From: Streptomyces xanthophaeus
Lineage (GTDB): Bacteria; Actinomycetota; Actinomycetes; Streptomycetales; Streptomycetaceae
Reading direction: 5' to 3'
Assembly: GCF_000725805.1 (NCBI RefSeq)
Contig: NZ_JOFT01000041.1
Coordinates: 1 to 57,379 of the forward strand
Length of the DNA: 57,379 nucleotides
The notes below the pieces were generated by a model. The model did not search any database, was not told where the DNA came from, and saw only the letters and a list, made by a program, of their open reading frames with translations. Every line of letters starts with the position of its first letter. Positions within the stretch are counted from its first letter, which is position 1. The position numbers were made by a program, and so were the translations under genes. Below, one piece after another: positions 28,464 to 36,374 of this stretch.

Positions 28464-29451
28464 GGCCGTACGCCTCCTCGGCCTTCCAGAAGTAGATGAA
28501 GCCGCCGACTCCGGCGAGCAGGGCCCAGCCGATGGCGACGGGCCACACGTGGGGCGGCAGGGAATGGGCGTTGAAGCTGTCGATCAGGGAGAAGCGCATC
28601 AGGTCGATGTACACGGCCGCGGGGTTGTTCTTGAGCACGACCAGGACCCAGTGCGGCAGGTCGTCCGTCTTGAGCATCTGGTCGATGGACCACATGACCC
28701 CGGAGGAGTACATCCAGGTGCGCAGGACGAACGGCATCAGCTGGCTGACGTCGGGGCTCTTGCTGCCGATGCGGGCCATGGTCATGGCGCAGCCGGCGGC
28801 GAAGACGGCCATCAGCAGGAGGGTGGGGACCGCCAGCAGCCAGGCCGGGCCCGGGGTCTGGCCGAAGGCGAGGAGCAGCACGACCAGGGCGCCCATGGTG
28901 ACGAGCAGTTGCTGGAAGAGCTGGACGACGGTGGAGATCGGCAGGCTGGCGCGGGGGAAGTGCAGGGCGCGGACCAGGCCGAGGTTGCTGTGGACGGCGC
29001 GGGTGCCGGCGTTGATGGAGCTGCCGATGAAGTCCCAGACGAACACGCCGGTGATCAGGAACGGCAGGTAGTCGGGCACGTTGTGGCTGGCCTTCATCAC
29101 GATGCCGAAGATGAAGTAGTAGACGGCCGCGTTGAGCAGCGGCGTCACCAGGTGCCAGACCTGTCCGAGCTTCGCGTTGCTGTACTGCGCCTGCATGCGG
29201 GCGGTGGCGTACGCGGTCACGAAGTGGCGCCGGCCCCACAGCTGGGCGACGTAGCGGGGGAGCGTGGGGCGGGCGCCGCTGAGCGTCAGGCCGTGGGCGG
29301 CCGCGAGCTCCGCGCGCTGGGCGGAGGTGGTGGGCTGCGGGGGCCGGCCGGGTGTGGTCGGGCGTGCGGTCGCGGTGGTCACAGGAGTCGCTTTCGCCGG
29401 GGTCGGGGCGTCGCTGGCGATGCAGGACGTCTCCCGGCAGGCCGCGGCCAT
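28456..29451 (-). CDS. ABC-2 type polysaccharide/teichoic acid exporter permease
   Basis: The product has six membrane helices in its second half (VTPLLNAAVYYFIFGIVMKA, ITGVFVWDFIGSSINAG, LLVTMGALVVLLLAFG, VPTLLLMAVFAAGCAM, VWPVAIGWALLAGVGGFIYF). It also has the cytoplasmic QYSNAKLGQVWHLVTPLLNA element of ABC-2 polysaccharide exporters (TagG/Wzm). The start is uncertain: the ATG at 29449-29451 gives 331 residues; GTG at 29380-29382 (VTTATARP) gives a shorter protein, and neither has a clear ribosome site. It diverges from the tetR gene, and one palindromic operator candidate lies 16 bases upstream of the chosen start. Confidence 0.88.
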   Translation of the reverse strand: MAAACRETSCIASDAPTPAKATPVTTATARPTTPGRPPQPTTSAQRAELAAAHGLTLSGARPTLPRYVAQLWGRRHFVTAYATARMQAQYSNAKLGQVWHLVTPLLNAAVYYFIFGIVMKASHNVPDYLPFLITGVFVWDFIGSSINAGTRAVHSNLGLVRALHFPRASLPISTVVQLFQQLLVTMGALVVLLLAFGQTPGPAWLLAVPTLLLMAVFAAGCAMTMARIGSKSPDVSQLMPFVLRTWMYSSGVMWSIDQMLKTDDLPHWVLVVLKNNPAAVYIDLMRFSLIDSFNAHSLPPHVWPVAIGWALLAGVGGFIYFWKAEEAYGRG

Positions 29452-29466
29452 GACGCCGGGACGGGT

Positions 29467-29483
29467 CCGTATCGTCGCTACGG
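29467..29483. promoter_or_regulatory. Palindromic operator candidate O1
   Basis: CCGTATCGTCGCTACGG is an inverted repeat with CCGTA arms. It shares CCGTATCGTCG with a second copy 48 bases to the right. The place between a TetR gene and its divergent target suggests TetR binding. Confidence 0.6.
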
Positions 29484-29514
29484 TGAGGTTAGAGCGAGGA
29501 GCGTCGGAACGCAA

Positions 29515-29531
29515 CCGTATCGTCGTGACGG
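29515..29531. promoter_or_regulatory. Palindromic operator candidate O2
   Basis: CCGTATCGTCGTGACGG is a second copy of the motif, with CCGT/ACGG arms. It lies about nine bases before the -10 TATGCT of tetR (29540-29545), so a bound repressor would block that promoter. Confidence 0.6.
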
Positions 29532-29551
29532 GGCGAGGCTATGCTCTCTGC

Positions 29552-30163
29552 ATGACCACGGACCCTGCCGCCCCTGCCCGCCGTGCCCCCGCCGGGGCCG
29601 CCGTCCTGCGCGAGGACGTCACCGAGGCGATCCGCAGCGCGGTGGTGGCGGAGCTGGCCGCGGTCGGGTTCTCGAAGATGTCGATCGAAGGGATCGCCCG
29701 GCGGGCGGGCGTCGGCAAGACCGCCGTCTACCGACGGTGGAAGTCCAAGCTGCACCTGGTGCTGGACCTCGTCGGAGCCTTCGCCGTGGACGGCCTGCCG
29801 GTGCCGCAGACCGGCTCGCTGTACGGGGACGTACGGGCCCTGCTGGAGGTCATGTCACACGTGCTGCGGCACCCGGTGGCCTCGGCGGTCATCCCCGACC
29901 TGCTGGTCGAGGCCGCACGGAACCCGGAGATCGCCGACGCGGTCCGCGGCGCGCTGCTCGACGGTCAGCGGCGGATGGCGCAGGGCATCGTCTCCGGCGC
30001 GGTCGAGCGCGGCGAGCTGGCTGCGGGCACGGACCCGGGACGGGCGCTGGACCTGGCGATCGGCCCGCTGTACTGGCGGCAGGTCGTCGTCCGGGACGAG
30101 GTCACCGCCGACTACCTCGACGGCCTGGCCCGGTCGGTCGTGGCGGGGCTCCAGGCCGTCTGA
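29552..30163 (+). CDS. TetR-family transcriptional regulator
   Basis: The ATG at 29552 gives 203 residues. The N-terminal helix-turn-helix is clear (VGFSKMSIEGIARRAGVGKT followed by AVYRRWKSKLHL), with the rest forming the all-helical ligand/dimer domain. The effector cannot be told. The -10 TATGCT ends 6 bases before the ATG, so the message is probably leaderless. Two CCGTATCGTCG palindromes in the divergent promoter region suggest it represses itself and the polymer exporter. It converges with the bifunctional transferase gene, 19 bases apart. Confidence 0.9.
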   Translation: MTTDPAAPARRAPAGAAVLREDVTEAIRSAVVAELAAVGFSKMSIEGIARRAGVGKTAVYRRWKSKLHLVLDLVGAFAVDGLPVPQTGSLYGDVRALLEVMSHVLRHPVASAVIPDLLVEAARNPEIADAVRGALLDGQRRMAQGIVSGAVERGELAAGTDPGRALDLAIGPLYWRQVVVRDEVTADYLDGLARSVVAGLQAV

Positions 30164-30182
30164 GCCCCGCCGCCCGCGGTTC

Positions 30183-32456
30183 TCAGAAGGGGAAGCGGCC
30201 GCTCGCGAGGGCCGACAGCGTGGGCTCCGGGACGGGCGCCGGGGCCGAGGGCGCCGGGCGGCGCTCCTCCAGCGGGACCACTGCCGGGACCGGGACGGAC
30301 TGCCCCAGGAAGACCCGGCGCACCACCCGCTCCGCCGCGTGCCCGTCGTCGTGGGAGCAGAAGCGCGAACGGAACGCCGCCCGCAGCTGGGCGGAGCGCG
30401 AGCCCTGCCAGTGGCCGGTGGCGAAGATGTCCACCAGCTCGTCCTCGGTCCGGGCGATCGCGCCCGGCGGACACGCCCGCAGGTCGAAGTAGGTGCCGCG
30501 GGCGGCTTCGTACGCCTCCCAGTCGTCCGCATGGATCACGATCGGCCGGTCCAGGGACGCGTAGTCGAACATCAGGGACGAGTAGTCCGTCACCAACGCG
30601 TCCGAGGCCAGGCAGAGTTCCTCGACCGACGGGTACCCGGAGACGTCGATCAGGCGCGGATGGGCCTCAGGGGCCGCGCCCGCGTCGCCCGCGTACGTCA
30701 GGTGGGTGCGCGTCAGCAGCGTGAAGCGCGGGCCGAGGTCGCGCAGCACCCGCTCGAAGTCCAGGTGGTCGGGGCGGCTGCGCCGGTAGTCGCGGTGCGT
30801 GGGCGCGTACAGGATCGCGGTGGAACCCGGCGGGATGCCGAGCCGCTCGCGCAACTCCAGCACGTCGGCCTGGCTCGCCGTGTGGAAGACGTCGTTGCGC
30901 GGGTAGCCGTACTCCAGGGTGGTGTACGAGGAGGGGAGGGCCTTCTCCCAGACCAGGGTGGAGTGCCGGTTCGCGGAGAGCAGGTAGTCCCACTGGTCGG
31001 CGCCGCGCAGCAGCCCTGCGAAATCGGTGGTCGGGGTGGCCGCCGGACGGTCCTGGAGGTCGAGGCCGACCCGCTTGAGCGGGGTGCCGTGCTGGGTCTG
31101 CACCAGGATCTGGCCGGGGCGCTTGACGAGCGCCCGCTCGAAGTTGACGTTCGTGACCAGGTACGTGGCCCGGGCCAGGGCGCTCCAGTACGCCGCCGAG
31201 CCCGGGCGCAGCGCCGCCGTCCCCCCGGGCAGGGTCGCGGCGTGCTCCGGCTCGCAGATCCACGCCGTCCGCATCCGCGGGGCCAGCTCCCGCAGCTTCG
31301 CCTCGATCGCCGCCGGGTTGCAGGCGTAACCGCCGTGCCAGTACGCGGAGAAGACCGCCAGCTCCGGGCGCAGCGGCAGCAGCCGCTGGATCCGGTAGTG
31401 CAGGCGCAGGAAGGTCTCGTGCAGCCCCCGCCCCACGGCCCTCGCCCCCCGGCCCGCCGCCAGCGCGGCCGACCGCAGCGCCGACAGCAGCCGGTAGGTG
31501 CGCCGGGTGCCCAGCCTCATCAGGGTGTGCCGGACCCGGTCGGTCCGCGACAGCGACAGCGGCAGCGATCCCGGGCCCCCGGGGGCCCGGTAGCGGCGCA
31601 GCAGCGCGGCCGCCCGGGCGAAGAACTCGGCCCGGCTCGCGCGCGGCAGGCGGCGCGGGTCGGCGTACAGGGCGCAGAAGTGCTCGGCCATCCGCCGGTG
31701 CACGGCCGGCCGCCAGCGCTCCAGCTCGGGGCGGCCGGCGAGGTAGCCGAAGACCCGGTCGTACTGGTCGAAGATGTCGAGGTGGCGGCGGCTGGTGGTG
31801 GTCAGGATCGACCCCGTCCGGCGCTGGCGGTAGTGCACGCAGACCCGGTCCAGGACGGCCACGGACTCGGCGGCCAGCAGCGCCGGGTAGGTCCAGGGGG
31901 TGTCCTCGTAGAAGCCGGGCGGGAAGGAGAAGCCCTCGCGCTCCACGTACTCGCGGCGGTACGCCTTGTTCCAGACCACCATCAGCATGCCGAGCAGCGC
32001 GGGGCGGTCGGCGAGGCGGAAGCTGGCCGGGCCCTCCTGCGAGAGGCGGTCCGACAGGCGGTTGCGCACCAGTTCGCCCGTCCAGAAGGTGCGCGCGTAG
32101 TCGTAGACCAGGACGTCCGGCGAACCGGTCGCCTTCAGCCGGTCGGTGATGGCCTCCAGCGCGCCCGGCGCGAGGGTGTCGTCGCCGTCGAGGAAGATCA
32201 GGTAGTCGCCGGTGGCCCGGGCCAGACCCGCGTTGCGGGCCGGGCCCAGGCCCAGGTTGTGCGCCAGGTGCACGGCCGTGACCCGGGGGTCCCGTGACGC
32301 GTACTCGTCGATGATCGAGCCGCAGGCGTCCGGGGAAGCGTCGTCGACCGCGATCAGCTCCAGATCCGGGTACGACTGCGTCAGGACCGAGTCCAGACTC
32401 TCCTGGAGGTACGCCTGGACCTTGTACGCGGGCACGATGACGCTGAACCGGGGCAC
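30183..32456 (-). CDS. Bifunctional glycosyltransferase / CDP-glycerol glycerophosphotransferase (TagF-like)
   Basis: The GTG at 32454-32456 (MPRFSVIVPAYKVQAYLQES) gives 757 residues. The first ~240 form a GT-A family 2 glycosyltransferase with VIVPAYK, VDDASPD and the metal-binding DGDD. After a ~100-residue helical spacer, residues ~365-720 are a glyphos_transf domain (QHGTPLKRVGLD, LYAPTHRDYRR, VTDYSSLMFDYASLDRPIV) like TagF and TarL, which polymerise glycerol- or ribitol-phosphate. This fits synthesis of a teichoic-acid-like wall polymer exported by the ABC pair nearby. It converges on tetR. Two 13-bp repeats lie 57-92 bases upstream of its start. The C-terminal ~35 residues are a Pro/Ala-rich tail. 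Confidence 0.92.
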   Translation of the reverse strand: MPRFSVIVPAYKVQAYLQESLDSVLTQSYPDLELIAVDDASPDACGSIIDEYASRDPRVTAVHLAHNLGLGPARNAGLARATGDYLIFLDGDDTLAPGALEAITDRLKATGSPDVLVYDYARTFWTGELVRNRLSDRLSQEGPASFRLADRPALLGMLMVVWNKAYRREYVEREGFSFPPGFYEDTPWTYPALLAAESVAVLDRVCVHYRQRRTGSILTTTSRRHLDIFDQYDRVFGYLAGRPELERWRPAVHRRMAEHFCALYADPRRLPRASRAEFFARAAALLRRYRAPGGPGSLPLSLSRTDRVRHTLMRLGTRRTYRLLSALRSAALAAGRGARAVGRGLHETFLRLHYRIQRLLPLRPELAVFSAYWHGGYACNPAAIEAKLRELAPRMRTAWICEPEHAATLPGGTAALRPGSAAYWSALARATYLVTNVNFERALVKRPGQILVQTQHGTPLKRVGLDLQDRPAATPTTDFAGLLRGADQWDYLLSANRHSTLVWEKALPSSYTTLEYGYPRNDVFHTASQADVLELRERLGIPPGSTAILYAPTHRDYRRSRPDHLDFERVLRDLGPRFTLLTRTHLTYAGDAGAAPEAHPRLIDVSGYPSVEELCLASDALVTDYSSLMFDYASLDRPIVIHADDWEAYEAARGTYFDLRACPPGAIARTEDELVDIFATGHWQGSRSAQLRAAFRSRFCSHDDGHAAERVVRRVFLGQSVPVPAVVPLEERRPAPSAPAPVPEPTLSALASGRFPF

Positions 32457-32512
32457 GGCACATCCAGGGGTCGGCGGGCGGGCATATGGCCCAGGAACCC
32501 CCGGCGTGGTGA

Positions 32513-32548
32513 TCGGGTTACGCAGGGTGTGGCATTCGGGTTACGCAG
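32513..32548. repeat. Two 13-bp direct repeats upstream of the TagF-like gene
   Basis: TCGGGTTACGCAG occurs at 32513-32525 and again at 32536-32548, a 23-bp period close to two helical turns. On the coding strand this reads CTGCGTAACCCGA twice, each with a GTAAC core. It is placed where a regulator could act on the gene at 30183-32456. Confidence 0.6.
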
Positions 32549-32585
32549 TGTCAACGGCGCACGTCAACCGGGGCGCGCGGGCACG

Positions 32586-33524
32586 TCACTTGATCGCCCC
32601 CGCCATCACCCCCGAGACGAACTGCCGCTGGAAGGCGAAGAAGACGACGAGCGGGACCACCATCGACAGGAACGCCCCGGGCGCCAGCACGTCGATGTTG
32701 TTCCCGAACTGCCGCACCTGCTGCTGGAGCGCGACCGTGACCGGCGGGTTCGCGGAGTCCGCGAAGACCAGCGCGACGAGCATGTCGTTCCACACCCACA
32801 GGAACTGGAAGATGCCCAGCGAGGCGATCGCCGGACCGCCCAGCGGCAGCACCACCCGGGCGAACAGCCGCAGTTCGCCCGCCCCGTCCAGGCGCGCCGC
32901 CTCCAGCAGCTCGCGCGGGATCTCCGCGAAGAAGTTGCGCAGCAGGAACACCGCGAAGGGCAGCCCGAAGGCCGTGTGGAAGAGCACCACCCCGGCCGTG
33001 GTCTCGAACAGGCCGATGGAACCGAAGAGTTCGGAGACCGGGATCAGCGCCACCTGTACGGGGACCACCAGCAGGCCGACGACCAGCAGGAAGAGCCAGT
33101 CCCGGGCCGGGAACTCCAGCCAGGCGAAGGCGTATCCGGCGAACGCGCCCAGGACGAGCACGAGGAGGGTGGCGGGGACGGCGATCGCGACGGTGTTCAG
33201 CAGCGAGCCGGTGATCGTGTCGTCGGCCAGCAGCCGCTCGTAGTTGTCCGCGGTCAGCCGTGCGGGCGCGGTCAGCGCCTGCCACCAGCCGCCGCTGTTG
33301 AGGTCGGTGGGGGAGAGGAAGGAGGAGATCAGCAGGCCGAGCGTGGGCAGCAGCCAGAAGAGCCCCGCCAGGACCAGGAAGACGCGCAGCGCCCCGCCCG
33401 CGAGGACGCCCGCGGCGCGCTTGGCCACCGGGGTCCGCGCCGCAGGGGGCCTCGCACCGGTGGCGGCCGCCGCGACGGCCTGCGCGGGAGGGGACGGGGC
33501 CGGGGCGTGGTCGGGGCCGCTCAT
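32586..33524 (-). CDS. Carbohydrate ABC transporter permease (MalG-like)
   Basis: The ATG at 33522-33524 with AAGGAGGG upstream gives 312 residues. A basic, Ala/Pro-rich head (1-45) is followed by six membrane helices and the EAA loop EIPRELLEAARLDGAGELRLF, by which MalG-type permeases contact the ATPase. The gene overlaps the upstream permease by 4 bases (ATGA). No ATPase gene is in this operon, so a shared multi-sugar ATPase encoded elsewhere probably serves it, as known for many Streptomyces sugar importers. Confidence 0.93.
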   Translation of the reverse strand: MSGPDHAPAPSPPAQAVAAAATGARPPAARTPVAKRAAGVLAGGALRVFLVLAGLFWLLPTLGLLISSFLSPTDLNSGGWWQALTAPARLTADNYERLLADDTITGSLLNTVAIAVPATLLVLVLGAFAGYAFAWLEFPARDWLFLLVVGLLVVPVQVALIPVSELFGSIGLFETTAGVVLFHTAFGLPFAVFLLRNFFAEIPRELLEAARLDGAGELRLFARVVLPLGGPAIASLGIFQFLWVWNDMLVALVFADSANPPVTVALQQQVRQFGNNIDVLAPGAFLSMVVPLVVFFAFQRQFVSGVMAGAIK

Positions 33525-34882
33525 CGGGAGCCCTCCTTCCGGAGCCTGCGGATATTCACCAGCATCACCGGCACCACCAGTACCAGCAGCAGGACCGCGA
33601 TGGCGCTGCCCAGCCCCGGATGGGCATCCGTGCCGAAGGAGGTCCGGTACAGCTGGAGCGCGAGCACGTTCGCGTCGTCCTGCACCGCGCCCGGCGCGAT
33701 CACGAAGACCAGGTCGAAGACCTTCATCACGTTGATGACGAGGGTGACCAGGACGACCACCAGCACCGGCCCGAGCAGCGGCACGGTGATCCGGCGGAAC
33801 ACCTGCCACTCGTTCGCCCCGTCCACCCGCGCCGCCTCCAGCAGCTCGCGCGGTACGGCCGCCAGCCCGGCCCCGATCAGCACCATCGCGAAGCCGGCCC
33901 ACATCCACACGTACGCCCCGATGACCGCCGGGGTCACCAGCGTCGGCCCCAGCCACTGGACCCCGCCGTACGCCTCCCGGAAGTTCGAGGCGGGCAGCCG
34001 CAGCAGGGCCCCGTCGGCCTTCGCGGACAGGCTGAAGGTGCCGTCGGCGCGGGCGGTCGCCGAATCCACCACCCGGCCGTCCCTGACGGCCTCGATCCGC
34101 ATCCCGGAGAAGCCGGACTCGGTCGGGTCGACCTCGTTGGTGCGCCCGCCCCCGCCCCGGGTGAAGTCCTGCCAGGCCGTTCCGGTGACCCGGCCCGGCT
34201 CGGCCGCCGCCGCCTTCGCCGTACGGGTCCCCTCCGGCAGCTCCTCGGGGGCCACGCCGACCAGCGGGAGCAGCACCGGCGTGCCCGCCCGTACGGGAGT
34301 GCTCGTCACGAAGGCTCCCCCCTCGGCGGGCACCAGCGGGGAGTCCCGGCCCGGGCGGGCCTTGGGGAAGGCCGAGGACTCCGCGAAGGTGTCGTGGACG
34401 CCGACCCAGACCGCGTTGGCGACGCCCCGGTCGGGGTCGTGGTCGTAGACGAGCCGGAAGATGATGCCCGCCGCCAGCATCGAGATCGCCATCGGCATGA
34501 AGACCAGCAGCTTGAACGCCGTTCCCCACCGCACCCGTTCGGTGAGCACCGCGAAGATCAGGCCGAGGGCGGTGGCCGTGGCCGGGGCGAGCACCACCCA
34601 CAGCGCCGTGTTCTTCAGGGCGGTGCGGATGGTGTCGTTGCCGAGTATCTCCCGGTAGTTGTCCGCGCCGACGAAGGCGGAACCCGAGCGGTCGAAGAAG
34701 CTGCGGTAGAGCGAGTAGCCGATCGGGTGCACGACGAGCGCGCCGAGCAGGACCAGCGCCGGGAGGAGGAAGGCCGCGGCGACCAGACGGCGGCGCCTGG
34801 CCTCCGCCGAGCGCGCGCTGCGAGGGCTCCTCCCGGTTCCCGCGGTCCTCTCCTTGTCCGAGGTGGTGACCGTGGCCGTCAC
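33521..34882 (-). CDS. Carbohydrate ABC transporter permease (MalF-like) with a large external loop
   Basis: I place the start at the GTG at 34880-34882, 5 bases after the binding-protein stop, giving 453 residues; the longer open frame upstream overlaps that gene. The membrane core has the EAA loop AVPRELLEAARVDGANEWQVF. Between helices 3 and 4 there is an insertion of about 130-150 residues (roughly 180-310, from VYDHDPDRGV to LRLPASNFREAYGG). It is likely outside the membrane, much like the P2 loop of MalF, which touches the binding protein. Part of it (GRVVDSATARADGTFSL) resembles a small beta-sandwich. Confidence 0.9.
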   Translation of the reverse strand: MTATVTTSDKERTAGTGRSPRSARSAEARRRRLVAAAFLLPALVLLGALVVHPIGYSLYRSFFDRSGSAFVGADNYREILGNDTIRTALKNTALWVVLAPATATALGLIFAVLTERVRWGTAFKLLVFMPMAISMLAAGIIFRLVYDHDPDRGVANAVWVGVHDTFAESSAFPKARPGRDSPLVPAEGGAFVTSTPVRAGTPVLLPLVGVAPEELPEGTRTAKAAAAEPGRVTGTAWQDFTRGGGGRTNEVDPTESGFSGMRIEAVRDGRVVDSATARADGTFSLSAKADGALLRLPASNFREAYGGVQWLGPTLVTPAVIGAYVWMWAGFAMVLIGAGLAAVPRELLEAARVDGANEWQVFRRITVPLLGPVLVVVLVTLVINVMKVFDLVFVIAPGAVQDDANVLALQLYRTSFGTDAHPGLGSAIAVLLLVLVVPVMLVNIRRLRKEGSR

Positions 34883-34887
34883 CGGGA

Positions 34888-36249
34888 TCAGTTCCCGTAG
34901 GCCTTGGCCGCGTCCGCTTCGAGTTTCGCCTGGGCGCCCGCCACGTCCGAGGGGTTGGCCAGGAAGTCCTGGAGCGCCTTCCACTCACCCGCGCCCGGAG
35001 TCCCGCCGAAGGCGGCCGGAGCCTGGTCCGACATGTCGAAGCGGAAGTCGTCGCCCGCCGCGATCAGCGCCTTCGCGATGTCGCGCTGGATGTCGTTGGG
35101 GTAAGCCGACGGATCGACCCCCTTGTTCGGGGAGATGAAACCGCCCTGCCGGGCCTGGATCTGCGCCGCGTCCGGCGAGGCCAGGAAGGTCAGCAGCGCC
35201 TGCGCGCCCTTGGAGGGTTTCAGCGCGACCGCCACGTCACCGCCCGAGACCACCGGGGCCTTCGCGCCGACCGCCGGGAAGGGGAAGACCAGGGCGTCCT
35301 CACCCACCTTCGCCTCGGTCTGCGCGATGTTCACCGCCACGAAGTCGCCCTCGAAGACCATCGCGGCCGCCGGCCGGTCGCCGCCCGTGAAGGTCTGGGT
35401 CACCGACTTCGGGAACTCCGTCGACAGGGCCCCGGCGGGCCCTCCCGCCAGGAAGTCCTTGCGCCCGAACAGCTCGCCGAGCGTGGTGAGCGCCTGCTTG
35501 ACGCTGTCGTCGGTCCACTTGATCTTGTGCTGGGCCAGCTGGTCGTACTTCTCCGGGCCCGCCTGGGAGAGGTAGACGTTCTCGAACCAGTCGGTGAGGG
35601 TCCAGCCGTCCGCGCCGGCCACCGAGACCGCCGGGGTGCCGGAGGCGGAGAGGGTGTCGGCCGCCGTCAGCAACTCCTTCCAGGTGGTGGGGGGTTTGAC
35701 GCCCGCCGCCTCGAAGGCCTTCGCGTTGTACCAGATCAGCGACTTGTTGGCGGCCTTGTAGTACACGCCGTACTGGGTCCCCTCGACCGCGCCGAGGTCC
35801 TTCCAGCCGGCCGAGTAGTGCGCGTCCAGCTGGGCCTTGGCCTCTGGGCCCACCGGCTGGGCCCACTTGTTCTGCACCGCCGAGACCAGCGCCCCGACCT
35901 GCGGCAGCAGCGCCACGTCCGGGGGCTGCCCGCCCGCGATCTTCGTACCGAGGAAGGTGACGATCGGGTCCTGGGCCGGGACGAAGGTGACGGTGGCGCC
36001 CGTCCGCTTCTCGAACTCCTTGAGGACCTTGGTGAAGTTCTCCTGCTCCGGGCCCGTCCAGACGGCCGCGACCTCCAGCTTCTCGCCGTCCAGCCGGGGT
36101 AAGGAGACCGTCGGCGCGGACGGTTCGCCGCTGCCGCCGGGACCTTCCTTCGGCGCCGGGTCGCCCCCGCACGCGGTGAGTGCGAGCGCGCCCGCGGCGG
36201 CCAGGGCCGCCCAGGTGATCGTCGTACGGCTCGTTCCGTGCTTGCGCAT
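34888..36249 (-). CDS. Extracellular sugar-binding lipoprotein of an ABC importer
   Basis: The ATG at 36247-36249 (MRKHGTS), with GGGGG about 9 bases upstream, gives 453 residues; an ATG seven codons earlier is possible. A lipoprotein signal with lipobox LTAC is visible (AALAAAGALALTACGGD). The remainder is a family 1 (MalE-like) solute-binding protein: FEKRTGATVTFVPAQDPIVT, KIAGGQPPDVALLPQ and WYNAKAFEAAGVKPPTTWKE. The ligand is likely an oligosaccharide, but its identity is unknown. It is the first gene of the three-gene importer operon, behind a good promoter at 36289-36317. Confidence 0.93.
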   Translation of the reverse strand: MRKHGTSRTTITWAALAAAGALALTACGGDPAPKEGPGGSGEPSAPTVSLPRLDGEKLEVAAVWTGPEQENFTKVLKEFEKRTGATVTFVPAQDPIVTFLGTKIAGGQPPDVALLPQVGALVSAVQNKWAQPVGPEAKAQLDAHYSAGWKDLGAVEGTQYGVYYKAANKSLIWYNAKAFEAAGVKPPTTWKELLTAADTLSASGTPAVSVAGADGWTLTDWFENVYLSQAGPEKYDQLAQHKIKWTDDSVKQALTTLGELFGRKDFLAGGPAGALSTEFPKSVTQTFTGGDRPAAAMVFEGDFVAVNIAQTEAKVGEDALVFPFPAVGAKAPVVSGGDVAVALKPSKGAQALLTFLASPDAAQIQARQGGFISPNKGVDPSAYPNDIQRDIAKALIAAGDDFRFDMSDQAPAAFGGTPGAGEWKALQDFLANPSDVAGAQAKLEADAAKAYGN

Positions 36250-36288
36250 GGCTGTGCCCCCGAGGTTCATGGTGTGTCCCGGACCACA

Positions 36289-36317
36289 GGTCTACGCCCG
36301 ACCCGCCCGCCCCGCAA
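36289..36317 (-). promoter_or_regulatory. Promoter of the sugar importer operon
   Basis: On the minus strand TTGCGG is followed after exactly 17 bases by TAGACC, a good match to the housekeeping sigma consensus. Transcription would start about 33 bases before the binding-protein ATG. Confidence 0.65.
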
Positions 36318-36374
36318 TACCGCCTCGCCCGGAAGGGGCGGGCAGCGGGAGCCGGGGGCGGGACGGGAAGCGGG

